This document shows positions 18,019 through 26,364 of a stretch of 64,000 nucleotides of DNA, piece after piece (the first letter of the stretch is position 1; the number at the start of each line of letters is the position of its first letter). This stretch comes from Allobogoriella alba (GTDB taxonomy: Bacteria; Actinomycetota; Actinomycetes; Actinomycetales; Actinomycetaceae): the NCBI RefSeq assembly GCF_042665525.1, contig NZ_JBHTCQ010000001.1, positions 682,001 to 746,000 of the forward strand. The letters are read 5' to 3'. The translations under genes were made by a program, and so were the position numbers. The notes beneath the pieces were generated by a model, which was given only the letters and a program-made list of their open reading frames with translations, did no database searches and was not told the origin of the DNA.

Positions 18019-18968
18019 CGCCCGGCGGCGACGGCTGGCTCCGGCCGCTCGGCCGGACGGGGCTGGAGGTCACTGCCGTCTGCGTGGGCGGTGGCCCGCT
18101 CGGCGGGATGCCGGCCATGTTCGGTGAGGTGCCCGCGGAACGGGCCGTCCGGTTGGTGCAGGAGGTGCTGGCCAGTCCGATCCGGTTCCTCGACACGGCG
18201 AACGGCTACAGCGACGGTGAGTCGGAGCGACGCATCGGCGCGGGGATCGCGGCCGCCGGTGGCCTGCCCGCCGACTTCCTCGTCGCCACGAAGGTCGACC
18301 CGCGCGACGGCGACTACTCCGGTGCCCGGGTGCGCGCGTCGGTGGCCGAGAGCCGCGAGCGGCTGGGGATCGACGAGCTGCCGCTGGTGCACCTGCACGA
18401 CCCCGAGTTCCACGACTTCGCGATGATGACGGCGCCCGGCGGAGCGGTCGAGACGCTGGTCGCGATGCGCGAGGCGGGGGAGGTCGGGAGTATCGGGCTC
18501 GCCGGCGGGGACGTGCGCGTGATGCGGCGCTATCTCGAGCTCGACGTCTTCGACGTGCTGCTCGTGCACAACCGGAACACCCTGGTGGACCGCAGTGCGG
18601 ACGCGATCATCGACCAGGCGGTGGAGCGAGGTCTCGGCGTGCTCAACGCGGCGGTGTACGGAGGTGGGGCGCTCGCGCGTCAGGATGGACCGGTGGAGAC
18701 CTACGGCTACCGCCCTGCCAAGGCGCCCGTGGTGGACGCGATCCGGGCGCTGCGTGAGCTGTGCGCCGAGTACGGCACGGACCTGGCGACGGCGGCGCTG
18801 CAGTTCTCGCTCCGTGATGCCCGGGTGTCCTCGACGATCGTCGGCATCACCAGGCCGGAACGCCTTCCCGGCCTGATGGAGGCCGCGGCGGCCGACCTGC
18901 CCCAGGAGTTCTGGGACCGGGCGGAGGCGCTCTGCCCACCGTCCGAGCTCTGGCTCGACGCGGCTTGA
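18015..18968 (+). CDS. Aldo/keto reductase, aldose 1-dehydrogenase-like
   Basis: 317 residues forming a TIM-barrel AKR. LGRTGLEVTAVCVGGGPLGG opening, FLDTANGYSDGESERRIG containing the catalytic Asp and Tyr, VATKVDPRDG with the catalytic Lys, and LVHLHDPE where the catalytic His lies. Resembles D-threo-aldose 1-dehydrogenases (L-fucose or L-galactose dehydrogenase type), which oxidise the anomeric carbon to a lactone. GTG start overlaps the VOC stop (GTGA), and the stop overlaps the ROK gene. Substrate unknown. Confidence 0.88.
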   Translation: MTPGGDGWLRPLGRTGLEVTAVCVGGGPLGGMPAMFGEVPAERAVRLVQEVLASPIRFLDTANGYSDGESERRIGAGIAAAGGLPADFLVATKVDPRDGDYSGARVRASVAESRERLGIDELPLVHLHDPEFHDFAMMTAPGGAVETLVAMREAGEVGSIGLAGGDVRVMRRYLELDVFDVLLVHNRNTLVDRSADAIIDQAVERGLGVLNAAVYGGGALARQDGPVETYGYRPAKAPVVDAIRALRELCAEYGTDLATAALQFSLRDARVSSTIVGITRPERLPGLMEAAAADLPQEFWDRAEALCPPSELWLDAA

Positions 18969-20212
18969 TGTCTCAGCGGTTCCGCCAACGCTCGGCCGCC
19001 GACACCGCGGGCGCCGTCGTCGACCTCGTCCGGTCCTCGGGTGCGATCAGCCGTACCGAGCTCGCCGAGAAGTCGGGGCTGACCGAGGCGTCCATCTCGC
19101 GCATCGTCAAGCGCCTGCTGGAGCGGAACCTGCTCGTCGAGGTGGGCCAGGCGAGCTCGACCGGTGGCAAGCCGCGCACCCTGCTGCAGCTGCGTGGCGA
19201 CGGCCGGCTCGAGGTCGGCGTGGCGGTGGACGTGGACCAGGTCGACTACGTGCTCATCAACCTGGTCGGTGAGCGGTTGGCGAGCCGGTCCGGCCGCGGG
19301 CTCGGGAAGGAGCGCCCGCCGGATGCGGTGCGGAGCATGGGTGAGGAGATCGCGGGCATGCTCGCCGACGCCGGCGTGAGCCGGACGGAGGTGGCGGGCA
19401 TAGGTCTGGCGCTGCCCGGCCGGCACGACCCGATCCGGCGCCGTCTGCGCTCGCAGCGGCTGACGAGTGACTGGGAGAAGTTCGCCGTCGAGCCGGAGCT
19501 CGCCGAGGTCACGGGGTTGCCGGTCACCCTGGAGCACGACTACGTCTCAGCGGTGGTGGGCGAGTTCTGGGTGGGCCGGGTGCCCGCGACCAGCAACATG
19601 GCGTGCCTGTACATGGCCACCGGGTTCGGACTCGGGATGTTGCTCGGCGGGCAGGTGTACCGGGGGTCCTCGCACAACGCCGGCGAGATCGGCCACCTGG
19701 TGCTCGACGTCGACGGGCCCGACTGCTGGTGCGGCTCGCAGGGTTGCCTCGAAGCTGTCGCGGGACCGCGGCGGGTGGTGGAGCGGGCGCGGGAGCTGCC
19801 CGGAGTCGCCCGCGCGCTCCAGCTCAGTGGCGACGGCGGAGCGGTCAGGGACGAGTTCGCCAAGGTCGCGAGGGCCGCGATGGCGGGCGACGCCCAGTGC
19901 CGGGAGATCGTCGAGGACTCGGCCAGGTACGTTGCCGCCGCGGTGCTCTCGACGGTGAACACTCTGGACCTCGACCGCGTGATGTTCGCCGGCCGAGGCT
20001 TTGCCGACGCCGGTCCGATCTATCTCGAGGCGGCGCGGACCGCCGTCTCGAAGCTGTCCTTCCTCCGTGAGGTGAGCCGGGTGACGATCGAGATGTCCCA
20101 GCTGGGTCTGGCGGCCGCGGCCGTCGGCGCGGCGACGTTGTCGATCAGGAAGGACCTGGCGACGACGGTGGGAGGCCCGAGCGACGGACGTGGAAGTACC
20201 CGCTCGGGATAG
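18968..20212 (+). CDS. ROK-family transcriptional regulator (NagC/XylR type)
   Basis: 414 residues. N-terminal winged helix-turn-helix at about 12-70 (GAISRTELAEKSGLTEASISRIVKRLLERNLL, excerpted), then a ROK domain with FGLGMLLGGQVYRGSSHNAGEIGH and the zinc motif CWCGSQGCLEA. The usual ATP-binding DxGGT is replaced by VDVDQVDYV, consistent with a regulator and not a sugar kinase. The start ATG shares a base with the upstream stop (TGATG); a TTG three bases earlier is less likely. Probable repressor of the CUT1 operon through the palindrome at 13933. Confidence 0.91.
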   Translation: MSQRFRQRSAADTAGAVVDLVRSSGAISRTELAEKSGLTEASISRIVKRLLERNLLVEVGQASSTGGKPRTLLQLRGDGRLEVGVAVDVDQVDYVLINLVGERLASRSGRGLGKERPPDAVRSMGEEIAGMLADAGVSRTEVAGIGLALPGRHDPIRRRLRSQRLTSDWEKFAVEPELAEVTGLPVTLEHDYVSAVVGEFWVGRVPATSNMACLYMATGFGLGMLLGGQVYRGSSHNAGEIGHLVLDVDGPDCWCGSQGCLEAVAGPRRVVERARELPGVARALQLSGDGGAVRDEFAKVARAAMAGDAQCREIVEDSARYVAAAVLSTVNTLDLDRVMFAGRGFADAGPIYLEAARTAVSKLSFLREVSRVTIEMSQLGLAAAAVGAATLSIRKDLATTVGGPSDGRGSTRSG

Positions 20213-20469
20213 TTCTCGACGACCGAGTGCGCCGTCAGAGTCCCGCAAGACGCAGCGTTCAGGCAGCGATGAGGTCGCGACGGAGTTCGGCGTCTTTCCC
20301 GAGCCCCAGCTCGCGGAACATGCGGACAGGTCACGATGCGGCGCGCTTGCGCCGCGTGTGCGTAGATGTCCCGTGATGCTCGCCGTTCAGGGTTAGTCGA
20401 CAGGGCCACTGTCCACAGGTGAGCATCGACTCTGGTCCGAGGACGGGGCGGCCGTTATGGTCTTCTGCC
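20213..20469. other. 257-bp spacer with a possible gene-end remnant
   Basis: Between the ROK gene and the lipoprotein pair. On the minus strand, 20259-20321 encodes a 20-residue fragment MFRELGLGKDAELRRDLIAA ending in a stop; it looks like the tail of a lost gene, but I cannot name a family. A TATGGT hexamer at 20456-20461 before the next gene may be its -10 element. Otherwise I see nothing. Confidence 0.3.
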
Positions 20470-21096
20470 ATGACGCAGGGGGTCTCCGGTCGGCGCCGAC
20501 TTGCAGCCGTGGGTGCTGCTGCGCTCGTGGTGGCGGGTCTGGCGGCGTGCGATGGGGCAAGCGGGGAGCCGACGGAGACACCGAGCGAGACGGAGAGTGC
20601 GACACAGACCGGGAGTCCGACGCCCGAGGAGACGCCGTCGGCTCCGGAGAGCCCGACACCAGACAGCCGCATCGAGGTCGAGGACGTAGGCGGCGCGATC
20701 GCGGCGGCGGAGTACTTCCTCGAGCTCTACACGTACTCGCGGGCGACCGGGGATCTGAGCGCGTGGCGCGAGATGTCCGACCCAGAATGCAATTTCTGCA
20801 GCAACATCGCAGAGAATACCGAAAGTCGGTACTCGTCGGGCGGCCACATCGAAGGTGGTGAGATGACGATTGAGCGTACTTCCGGTACGGCGCCAACTGA
20901 TAGCTCTCCCTACTTCGGCGTCGACGCACACATTGTTGAGGGCGTGTCCGAACATTATTCCCCAGACGAGGCCGAACCAGAGGTTCTCCCTGCCGTACGT
21001 CACGTCATGGTGATGGCGCTTCAGTACGAAGACGGGCGTTGGATTATCCGCGGCGTGGAAGTCCTCAGTTCTGAAGAGGTCGAGGGTGGGAACTAA
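20470..21096 (+). CDS. DUF6318-like secreted lipoprotein
   Basis: 208 residues. Signal peptide MTQGVSGRRRLAAVGAAALVVAGLAAC with lipid-accepting Cys27, then a Pro/Thr/Ser/Glu-rich stalk to about residue 65. The folded part (AAAEYFLELYTYSRATGDLSAW, then MSDPECNFC with two close Cys) matches what I recall of DUF6318, a family of actinobacterial surface lipoproteins of unknown function. Base use is visibly less G+C-rich than in neighbouring genes. An ATG 51 bases upstream would put extra residues before the signal peptide and is rejected. The next gene overlaps its end by 11 nt. Confidence 0.72.
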   Translation: MTQGVSGRRRLAAVGAAALVVAGLAACDGASGEPTETPSETESATQTGSPTPEETPSAPESPTPDSRIEVEDVGGAIAAAEYFLELYTYSRATGDLSAWREMSDPECNFCSNIAENTESRYSSGGHIEGGEMTIERTSGTAPTDSSPYFGVDAHIVEGVSEHYSPDEAEPEVLPAVRHVMVMALQYEDGRWIIRGVEVLSSEEVEGGN

Positions 21097-21976
21097 GCAG
21101 AATGCGGCTGCGGTTGCCACGTTGGCAGTCGCCGCTTGTTTGCTTCTACCGTCCGTAGCCGCTGCCGATACGCCGGCTGCTGGTATCCGTGACGTCGGAG
21201 ATGACGTGGTGATTGATCTGCTCGACAGGCAAACGCAAACAATCCAGCAGTATGCCGATCAATCCGAATCTGACGGGGTAGGGTCGCCGCCCGCCTCGGA
21301 GCCGGCAGGCAGTGGCGACATTGTGTCCGAGGAGCTTGACCCGAATGCGCTGTGTACTGAGCTGTCTGGTCGCCCTGGCAGTCTCGGGATGATGCACGTT
21401 GGGCTGTGCACCGGCGGGCGTGACGGTGGTCCGCAGATCGCGAGCGAGCTTGCCGAGATCCCGGAGCCGGAGCCGGAACCGGAAGCTGAGGAGCCCGAGC
21501 CCGAGCCCGAGCCTGTCGTGGTGACCGCAGAGGACTTCGCGCGGTTGCCGATCGATCCAGGTGGGCTGACGGTCCAGCCGGATCGCGGCTGGGTCATGGT
21601 CAACATCGAGACGATCGCTTACACCGGCGCGGCCGAGCAGACGTTCGACATCGAGCTGCTCGGCACTCCGGTCCGGGTGCACGCGGTGCCGTTGGACTAC
21701 ACCTGGGATTACGGCGACGGGACGGTGTTCACGACCGACGACCCTGGGGCGCCGTACCCGAACCACACGGTCCACCACACCTACACCGACGCCACCGATG
21801 AGGGCGGTCCGGCGGTGACGCGTCAGATCACTCTGACCACCCAGTGGGTGGGGGAGTTCTCCGTCGCCGGGGGACCTTGGCAGCCGGTCGCCGGGGTTGC
21901 TACGACGACGCAGACCACGGACCCGTTCGAGGTCCGGCAGTACGACACCTCGCTCGTCGCGGGAGACCGGGCCTAG
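21086..21976 (+). CDS. Secreted PKD-domain protein
   Basis: 296 residues with a GTG start and a GAGG ribosome binding site inside the upstream gene. Signal peptide to about residue 28 (LLLPSVAAADT). A Glu/Pro repeat stalk (PEPEPEPEAEEPEPEPEP) lies near the middle. A PKD-like beta-sandwich around residues 195-245 is marked by LDYTWDYGDGTVFTTDDPG and HHTYTDA. PKD domains mediate surface adhesion or complex assembly. It overlaps the DUF6318-like lipoprotein gene and shares its lower G+C, so the two are likely one functional unit; the function is unknown. Confidence 0.75.
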   Translation: MGTKQNAAAVATLAVAACLLLPSVAAADTPAAGIRDVGDDVVIDLLDRQTQTIQQYADQSESDGVGSPPASEPAGSGDIVSEELDPNALCTELSGRPGSLGMMHVGLCTGGRDGGPQIASELAEIPEPEPEPEAEEPEPEPEPVVVTAEDFARLPIDPGGLTVQPDRGWVMVNIETIAYTGAAEQTFDIELLGTPVRVHAVPLDYTWDYGDGTVFTTDDPGAPYPNHTVHHTYTDATDEGGPAVTRQITLTTQWVGEFSVAGGPWQPVAGVATTTQTTDPFEVRQYDTSLVAGDRA

Positions 21977-22005
21977 GTCCGGCCATCCCCGCGCCGAGAG
22001 ACGCC

Positions 22006-23139
22006 TCAACCCCGGCGCTTTCCCCAGCCCAGCGGCGCCAGCGCGACGAACAGGCCGCCGGCCACGGCGAAGGCGGCCGCGACGGGCATGACCGCGACCG
22101 CGCCGGCCATCAATGCCGGGCCGGCAAACATCCCGGCCGAACGGAAGTTGCCCAGGGTCGCCACGGCGTCGCCCTTGTCGACCTCGGCCACGCCGTCGAC
22201 CGCCACCGCACTGCCGAGCACTTGCAGCAGCCCGGCCGCCGCACCCGAGAGCACGAGCATGATCAGTGCCGCCACCGTGTTGCCGGCGACGGCGCCGAGC
22301 ACCCCGGTGGTAACGCCGGCGGCCAGCGTGGAGCCGATGAGGGCTCGCTTGCTCGAGCGGCGGCCCAGCGTGGCGGACAACCAGCTGCCGAAGACCACCG
22401 CGCCGTTCGCCGCCGCGGACAGCAGGCCCACCGCGGACGAGGAGTGGCCGGCCTCGCTCAGCACCACGGGCACGTACGAGGTGAGGATGCCGCGCCAGCT
22501 GCCGGCAGACGTCGTTGCGACACCACCGGCGACGAACCCGGGCTGGGCGAACAGCCGCTCGCGGTAACCGACCCCGGGCTCGCGGGGCGGGAACGGCGGG
22601 AAGTACCGCAGCAGTACGGCGACGAGCGCGGTGACCACCCCCGCCGCCGTCGCGACCAGCAGGGCCGGGACCACCGTCTCACCTGAGAGCCACCCGGCGA
22701 CCGCCGGGCCGAGGAGGGAGCCGACCACCGAGGCGCCATTGATGATCGAGAACCCCCGAACCGACGAGCGCCCCTCGCGCACCACGTGGGTCTGGATCCC
22801 GGTCCAGAAGAACGCGCGGGCCAGGCCGTGCGTGACCTGCGCGACGACGAGCACCGCCAGATGCGTCGAGAGCACCATGAGCACGCACGTCAGTGCCATG
22901 AGGATGCCCGACGCCACCACGAACCATTTGTCCGAGATGCGTCGCAGCATCGGCCCCATAGCGAGACGGATGAGGAACTGCGCCACGGCCGCCAGGGCCA
23001 CCAGGACGCCGACCGCCGTCGGGCTGTACCCGGCGTCGAGCGCCAGCAGCGGGAACGCGACGCCCTGGACGCCGATGGTGATGGAGAAGACCGCAGCCGA
23101 GACGGCGACCGGGCCATCGTCTCGATCGCGGGCGTTCAC
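22006..23139 (-). CDS. Major facilitator superfamily transporter
   Basis: 377 residues with 11-12 predicted membrane helices. MFS features: ALAAVAQFLIRLAMGPMLRRISDKW (loop 2-3 region, excerpted), LVVAQVTHGLARAFFWTGIQTHVV, and FGSWLSATLGRRSSKRALIGS (the repeat of loop 2-3). Looks like a drug/metabolite exporter of the MFS_1 group; substrate unknown. GTG start, with CACCAT six bases upstream as a possible leaderless -10. Its gene converges on the PKD gene with only 29 bases between stops. Confidence 0.85.
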   Translation of the reverse strand: MNARDRDDGPVAVSAAVFSITIGVQGVAFPLLALDAGYSPTAVGVLVALAAVAQFLIRLAMGPMLRRISDKWFVVASGILMALTCVLMVLSTHLAVLVVAQVTHGLARAFFWTGIQTHVVREGRSSVRGFSIINGASVVGSLLGPAVAGWLSGETVVPALLVATAAGVVTALVAVLLRYFPPFPPREPGVGYRERLFAQPGFVAGGVATTSAGSWRGILTSYVPVVLSEAGHSSSAVGLLSAAANGAVVFGSWLSATLGRRSSKRALIGSTLAAGVTTGVLGAVAGNTVAALIMLVLSGAAAGLLQVLGSAVAVDGVAEVDKGDAVATLGNFRSAGMFAGPALMAGAVAVMPVAAAFAVAGGLFVALAPLGWGKRRG

Positions 23140-23331
23140 CCGGCCATGGTGCCGCGAGTCTTCAGGGCCCGCGCGGGGCGTCCATCGGTCGGGTCCGCGG
23201 CATGCGCCGATGGCAACCCCATGACGACAGGGCCGTACCGAGCCCGCCTTGAGGCCCGGTCGTTGGCGGTCTCAACCATTGACGCTCACCAGGGCCACTG
23301 CCATCATCGCCGCGAGTCGACAAGGGAGTTG

Positions 23332-24603
23332 ATGACAGTGACGGACGTCTGGCAACGGTGCAAGCGAATCGTGCTGCTCCTCGCGATGGGCAGCCTGCTC
23401 GGCACGGTCGGCATGACCGGTGCGTTGGCCGAGGGCCATCGGGACGGCGGTCGTGGACACGGTCACGGCCACGGCGGCCCGTCGTTGGGTCACGTCGAGG
23501 AGGGGCCGGAGGGCTCGTCCTTCTGGGACACCGTGCCGAACGAGGTCGAGGAGGGGTCCGAGCCGGGCGACATCTACTGGGTGCAGCCGCGCGACGACGC
23601 CCCGCGCGGTGCCCGCGGCTGGAACGTCATCTACGTCTCGGAGATCGCCGAGGGCCAGCTCGCCTACGTCTCCGGTGAGATCTACGTCCCGAACGCCCGG
23701 CGCGGCGGCGAGGTCCCGGTCGTGCTCTGGAACCACGAGACCGCCGGAAACGCCGACGCCTGCGCGCCCTCGCGGCGGGACCACGGCAGCGCCGACTTCC
23801 CCCGCGTGCCGGCCCTGGGGGAGCTCCTCGAGGACGGGTACGCCGTCGTCGCCAGCGACTATCCGGGACTCGGCCTCGCAGGCCCGGCCTACTACATGGC
23901 CGGTGAGCCCAATGCGCGGGCGTCGCTCGACGTCGTCCGGGCCGCGCGGAGCCTGCCGCGCCTACGACTCGGCGACGAGGTCAGCATGTACGGCTGGTCG
24001 CAGGGTGGGCAGACGACCCTGTGGGCCACGCAGATCGCGCGGACGTACGCGCCCGAGCTGGACATCCGCGGCTCCGCGATGATTGGCCCCGCGACGCACA
24101 TCCGTGACCTCACCGCCCGGTCGATGACCTACGACGAGTTCGCCGGCTACGTGATCTCCACCCTGCCCGGGATCAAGGCGGCCTACCCGGAGCTCGACTA
24201 CGCCGACTTCCTCACCGTCGAAGGACTCACGGAGTTCCCGTCGATGGCCGCCGGCTGCTGGGACATCTGGTCCACCGGTGCCGACCTCACCGACCCGTAC
24301 CAGCCGGACGCGATGGCCGAGGGCGGCCCGTGGTGGAACGCGATGACCGACGCGCAGGACTTCGACTACGCCACGATGAGCGATGTGCCCTTCGTGGTCT
24401 TCCAGGGCCTGGAGGACACGACGACGCCGCCGGAGATGACCGTCCGCACGCGCGACGACATGTGCGCCGCGGGCGTCAGCGTCGACTACCGGGAGATGCC
24501 CGGACGGGACCACGGCTCCGGTGTGCCGGTGGCGGCCGAGCAGCTGCCCGGCTGGTTCGCCGACCGGTTCGACGGGGCGCCGGCCGAGTCCACCTGCTCG
24601 TAG
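23332..24603 (+). CDS. Secreted alpha/beta-hydrolase, LIP-type secretory lipase
   Basis: 423 residues. Start ATG behind AAGGGAG. A signal peptide runs to about residue 35 (IVLLLAMGSLLGTVGMTGALAEG), followed by a His/Gly-rich stretch. Catalytic Ser223 lies in MYGWSQGGQ (GxSxG); the Asp is probably in FQGLEDTTTPPE and the His in GRDHGSG. NHETAGNADACAP and SDYPGLGLAGP are typical of the secretory lipase family (LIP, Candida lipase A-like), which cleaves esters outside the cell. Cys pairs suggest disulfides. Confidence 0.87.
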   Translation: MTVTDVWQRCKRIVLLLAMGSLLGTVGMTGALAEGHRDGGRGHGHGHGGPSLGHVEEGPEGSSFWDTVPNEVEEGSEPGDIYWVQPRDDAPRGARGWNVIYVSEIAEGQLAYVSGEIYVPNARRGGEVPVVLWNHETAGNADACAPSRRDHGSADFPRVPALGELLEDGYAVVASDYPGLGLAGPAYYMAGEPNARASLDVVRAARSLPRLRLGDEVSMYGWSQGGQTTLWATQIARTYAPELDIRGSAMIGPATHIRDLTARSMTYDEFAGYVISTLPGIKAAYPELDYADFLTVEGLTEFPSMAAGCWDIWSTGADLTDPYQPDAMAEGGPWWNAMTDAQDFDYATMSDVPFVVFQGLEDTTTPPEMTVRTRDDMCAAGVSVDYREMPGRDHGSGVPVAAEQLPGWFADRFDGAPAESTCS

Positions 24604-24675
24604 CTGCGGCCCGGATCAGCGGTCGCGGCTCGCGGTCGGGCCTGCCGGGCCTGCCGAGGCCTGTCGAGGAGGTTT

Positions 24676-24692
24676 CTCAGGTTGTTCCTGAG
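24676..24692. terminator. Small hairpin between convergent genes
   Basis: CTCAGG-TTGTT-CCTGAG, a 6-bp stem with a 5-nt loop. It lies between the lipase stop (24603) and the minus-strand hydrolase stop (24737), so it could act as a bidirectional terminator; there is no U-run. Confidence 0.35.
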
Positions 24693-24736
24693 GGATCGAC
24701 TCAACAGGCCGAGCGAGCAACGAACGCGGCCGGCCC

Positions 24737-25618
24737 TCACCGCGTGGCGAAGTCGACGACCCGGTGGATCACGCCCTCGTCCCGCAGGATCCGCTGGTGG
24801 CCAAGCCCCTCGGTCGTCACGAGCTCGGCGCCCGGCCATGCGGCCGCCAGTCGCTCACCCTCCGTGTACGGAACCTCCTTGTCCTGCCGGTCGTGCACCA
24901 CCAGCGCCGCGGGCAGCTCGCCGGTCAGGGCGGAGGGGTCGAAGTCGCTCAGCGGCCGGCGGGCGAACCGCGAGACCCGCCCGAGCATGGCCTCCCTGGT
25001 GCGCGGGCCGACGCCGAAGGTGCCGCAGACGGCGTCGACGTACAACAGTGGGTCCACGCTCGGGGCGACAGCCACGAGCCGGTCGACGGCGAGCCCGTCC
25101 CGGATCGCGAGGGCGGTGGTCGCGCAGCCGAAGGAGTGGGCGACCACCGCCGTCGGGTGGCCGTGCTGGGCGGAGACGACGGCGAGCGAGCGGGCGAGCT
25201 CCAGGCCGTTGCCGCGGCCCTTGCCGAGTGAGCCCGGCTCGGAGGTGCCATGGCTGGGCGCGTCGAACGCGACGACCTTCCGGCCGGCCGCCACGAACGG
25301 CTCGACGAAGCGGCCGAGCTGGCCGCGCCACCCGCCCCAGCCGTGCACCAGGTAGATCGCGGGACCCTCACCCCAGGTCTCCACGCTCACCCCGACGCCG
25401 TCGACGTCGGTCGTCGAGACCGTCCCCCCGGCGGGTCGCTCGTCGCGACGCCGACCGCTGTTGCCCGGCAGCGTGCACCACAGGTCGAACGCCCACCGCG
25501 ACGCCGGCCCGGGCGCGGTGCGCTCGAGCACTGCGAAGGCCGCACGGGTGGCGGTGAGGCGAACGTCAGTAGAACGAACGGTCGTGCTTTTTCGGGTGCG
25601 GGTCTGGCTCGCGGTCAT
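24737..25618 (-). CDS. Alpha/beta-fold hydrolase
   Basis: 293 residues, with a basic N-terminal part of about 60 residues before the fold. The oxyanion-hole motif is YLVHGWGGWRGQ, the nucleophile elbow AHSFGCA with its Ser, the Asp is probably in VVHDRQDKEVP and the His in GLGHQRIL. No signal peptide, so cytoplasmic. Sits 16 bases downstream of the TetR gene in the same direction, so the pair is likely one operon with the regulator controlling the hydrolase. Substrate unknown. Confidence 0.87.
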   Translation of the reverse strand: MTASQTRTRKSTTVRSTDVRLTATRAAFAVLERTAPGPASRWAFDLWCTLPGNSGRRRDERPAGGTVSTTDVDGVGVSVETWGEGPAIYLVHGWGGWRGQLGRFVEPFVAAGRKVVAFDAPSHGTSEPGSLGKGRGNGLELARSLAVVSAQHGHPTAVVAHSFGCATTALAIRDGLAVDRLVAVAPSVDPLLYVDAVCGTFGVGPRTREAMLGRVSRFARRPLSDFDPSALTGELPAALVVHDRQDKEVPYTEGERLAAAWPGAELVTTEGLGHQRILRDEGVIHRVVDFATR

Positions 25619-25634
25619 GGGATCGTGCCTCTCG

Positions 25635-26228
25635 TCAGGTGCGAACGGAGTCGAGCAGCGCCTCGAAGCTGCGATGCGCCCGGTCGGGCGCGGCGGAGTC
25701 GCCCACCAGCCGGTTCCACTGGTAGGCGACGAGCATGATGCCGTCCAGGTCGAAGGCGAACTGGTCGGGGTCGGTGTCGGCGCGGAAGTGTCCTTCCGTC
25801 ACGCCGCTCCGGACGATCTGCGCGACGGAGTCGTACATGTCGCGGTGGTCCTGGACGAGCTGCTCCCGGACCGCCCCGGCCTGCCCCTCGAACTCGGTCG
25901 CCGCCTTGACGAAGAGGCAGCCGCCCGGCATGCGCGTCCGGCCGCACTCGAGCCACCGCTCGAACAGCGTGCGCACGCGCGGCTCACCGCGCGGGGCGGC
26001 CAGTGCGGGCCGGAGCACGAAGTCGACAAACTCCTCGCGGGCCTGCGCGAGGACCGCGAGCTGCAGCGCCTCCTTGGACCGGAAATGGGCGAACAGGCCG
26101 GACTTGCTCAGGCCTGTGGTGCGCGCCAGCTCGCCGATGGTCAACCCGCCGAGGCCCACCCGGTAGGCCGCCTCGACGCCGTGGTGGAGGATCGTCAGCC
26201 GCGTGGCCTCGCCCTTGGTCGCGGTCAC
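25635..26228 (-). CDS. TetR/AcrR-family regulator
   Basis: 197 residues. N-terminal helix-turn-helix: TRLTILHHGVEAAYRVGLGG then IGELARTTGLSKSGLFAHFRSKEAL. The C-terminal ligand domain (TetR_C) contains GGCLFVKAATEFEGQ, typical of a YxaF/LmrA-like subgroup. GTG start with TATTTT at 26235-26240, six bases before it, a good leaderless -10. Divergent from the quinone oxidoreductase (26365) across 136 bp; it could regulate both sides. Confidence 0.88.
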   Translation of the reverse strand: MTATKGEATRLTILHHGVEAAYRVGLGGLTIGELARTTGLSKSGLFAHFRSKEALQLAVLAQAREEFVDFVLRPALAAPRGEPRVRTLFERWLECGRTRMPGGCLFVKAATEFEGQAGAVREQLVQDHRDMYDSVAQIVRSGVTEGHFRADTDPDQFAFDLDGIMLVAYQWNRLVGDSAAPDRAHRSFEALLDSVRT

Positions 26229-26297
26229 CGGGCAAAAATAGCACGGTCGTTCTGGTCGCGGAAGGGTTGTGCTGTGCCCTACTGCGGCTCGCGACTG

Positions 26298-26319
26298 GAC
26301 CTCAATCAAGCTTGAGGTC
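26298..26319 (+). promoter_or_regulatory. SoxR/MerR-type operator between -35 and -10 of the oxidoreductase promoter
   Basis: GACCTCAA-N6-TTGAGGTC is a perfect 8-bp-arm palindrome whose core CCTCAATCAAGCTTGAGG is 18 bp with the same arms as the known SoxR box (CCTCAA-N6-TTGAGG). It lies between a possible -35 (CTGGAC, 26295-26300) and a -10-like CATAAC (26319-26324) with an 18-19 bp spacer, the long spacing MerR-family activators need. No MerR/SoxR gene is in the window. Confidence 0.7.
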
Positions 26320-26364
26320 ATAACGTGCCGAGCGCGACGGTTTCGAGACGACGAGAGGCACGCG

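Noticed and set aside
21410..21520. Glu/Pro coding repeats at about 21470-21510 looked like a tandem repeat or CRISPR-like array.
   Set aside because: They encode the PEPEPE stalk of a secreted protein, with no spacer/repeat structure.
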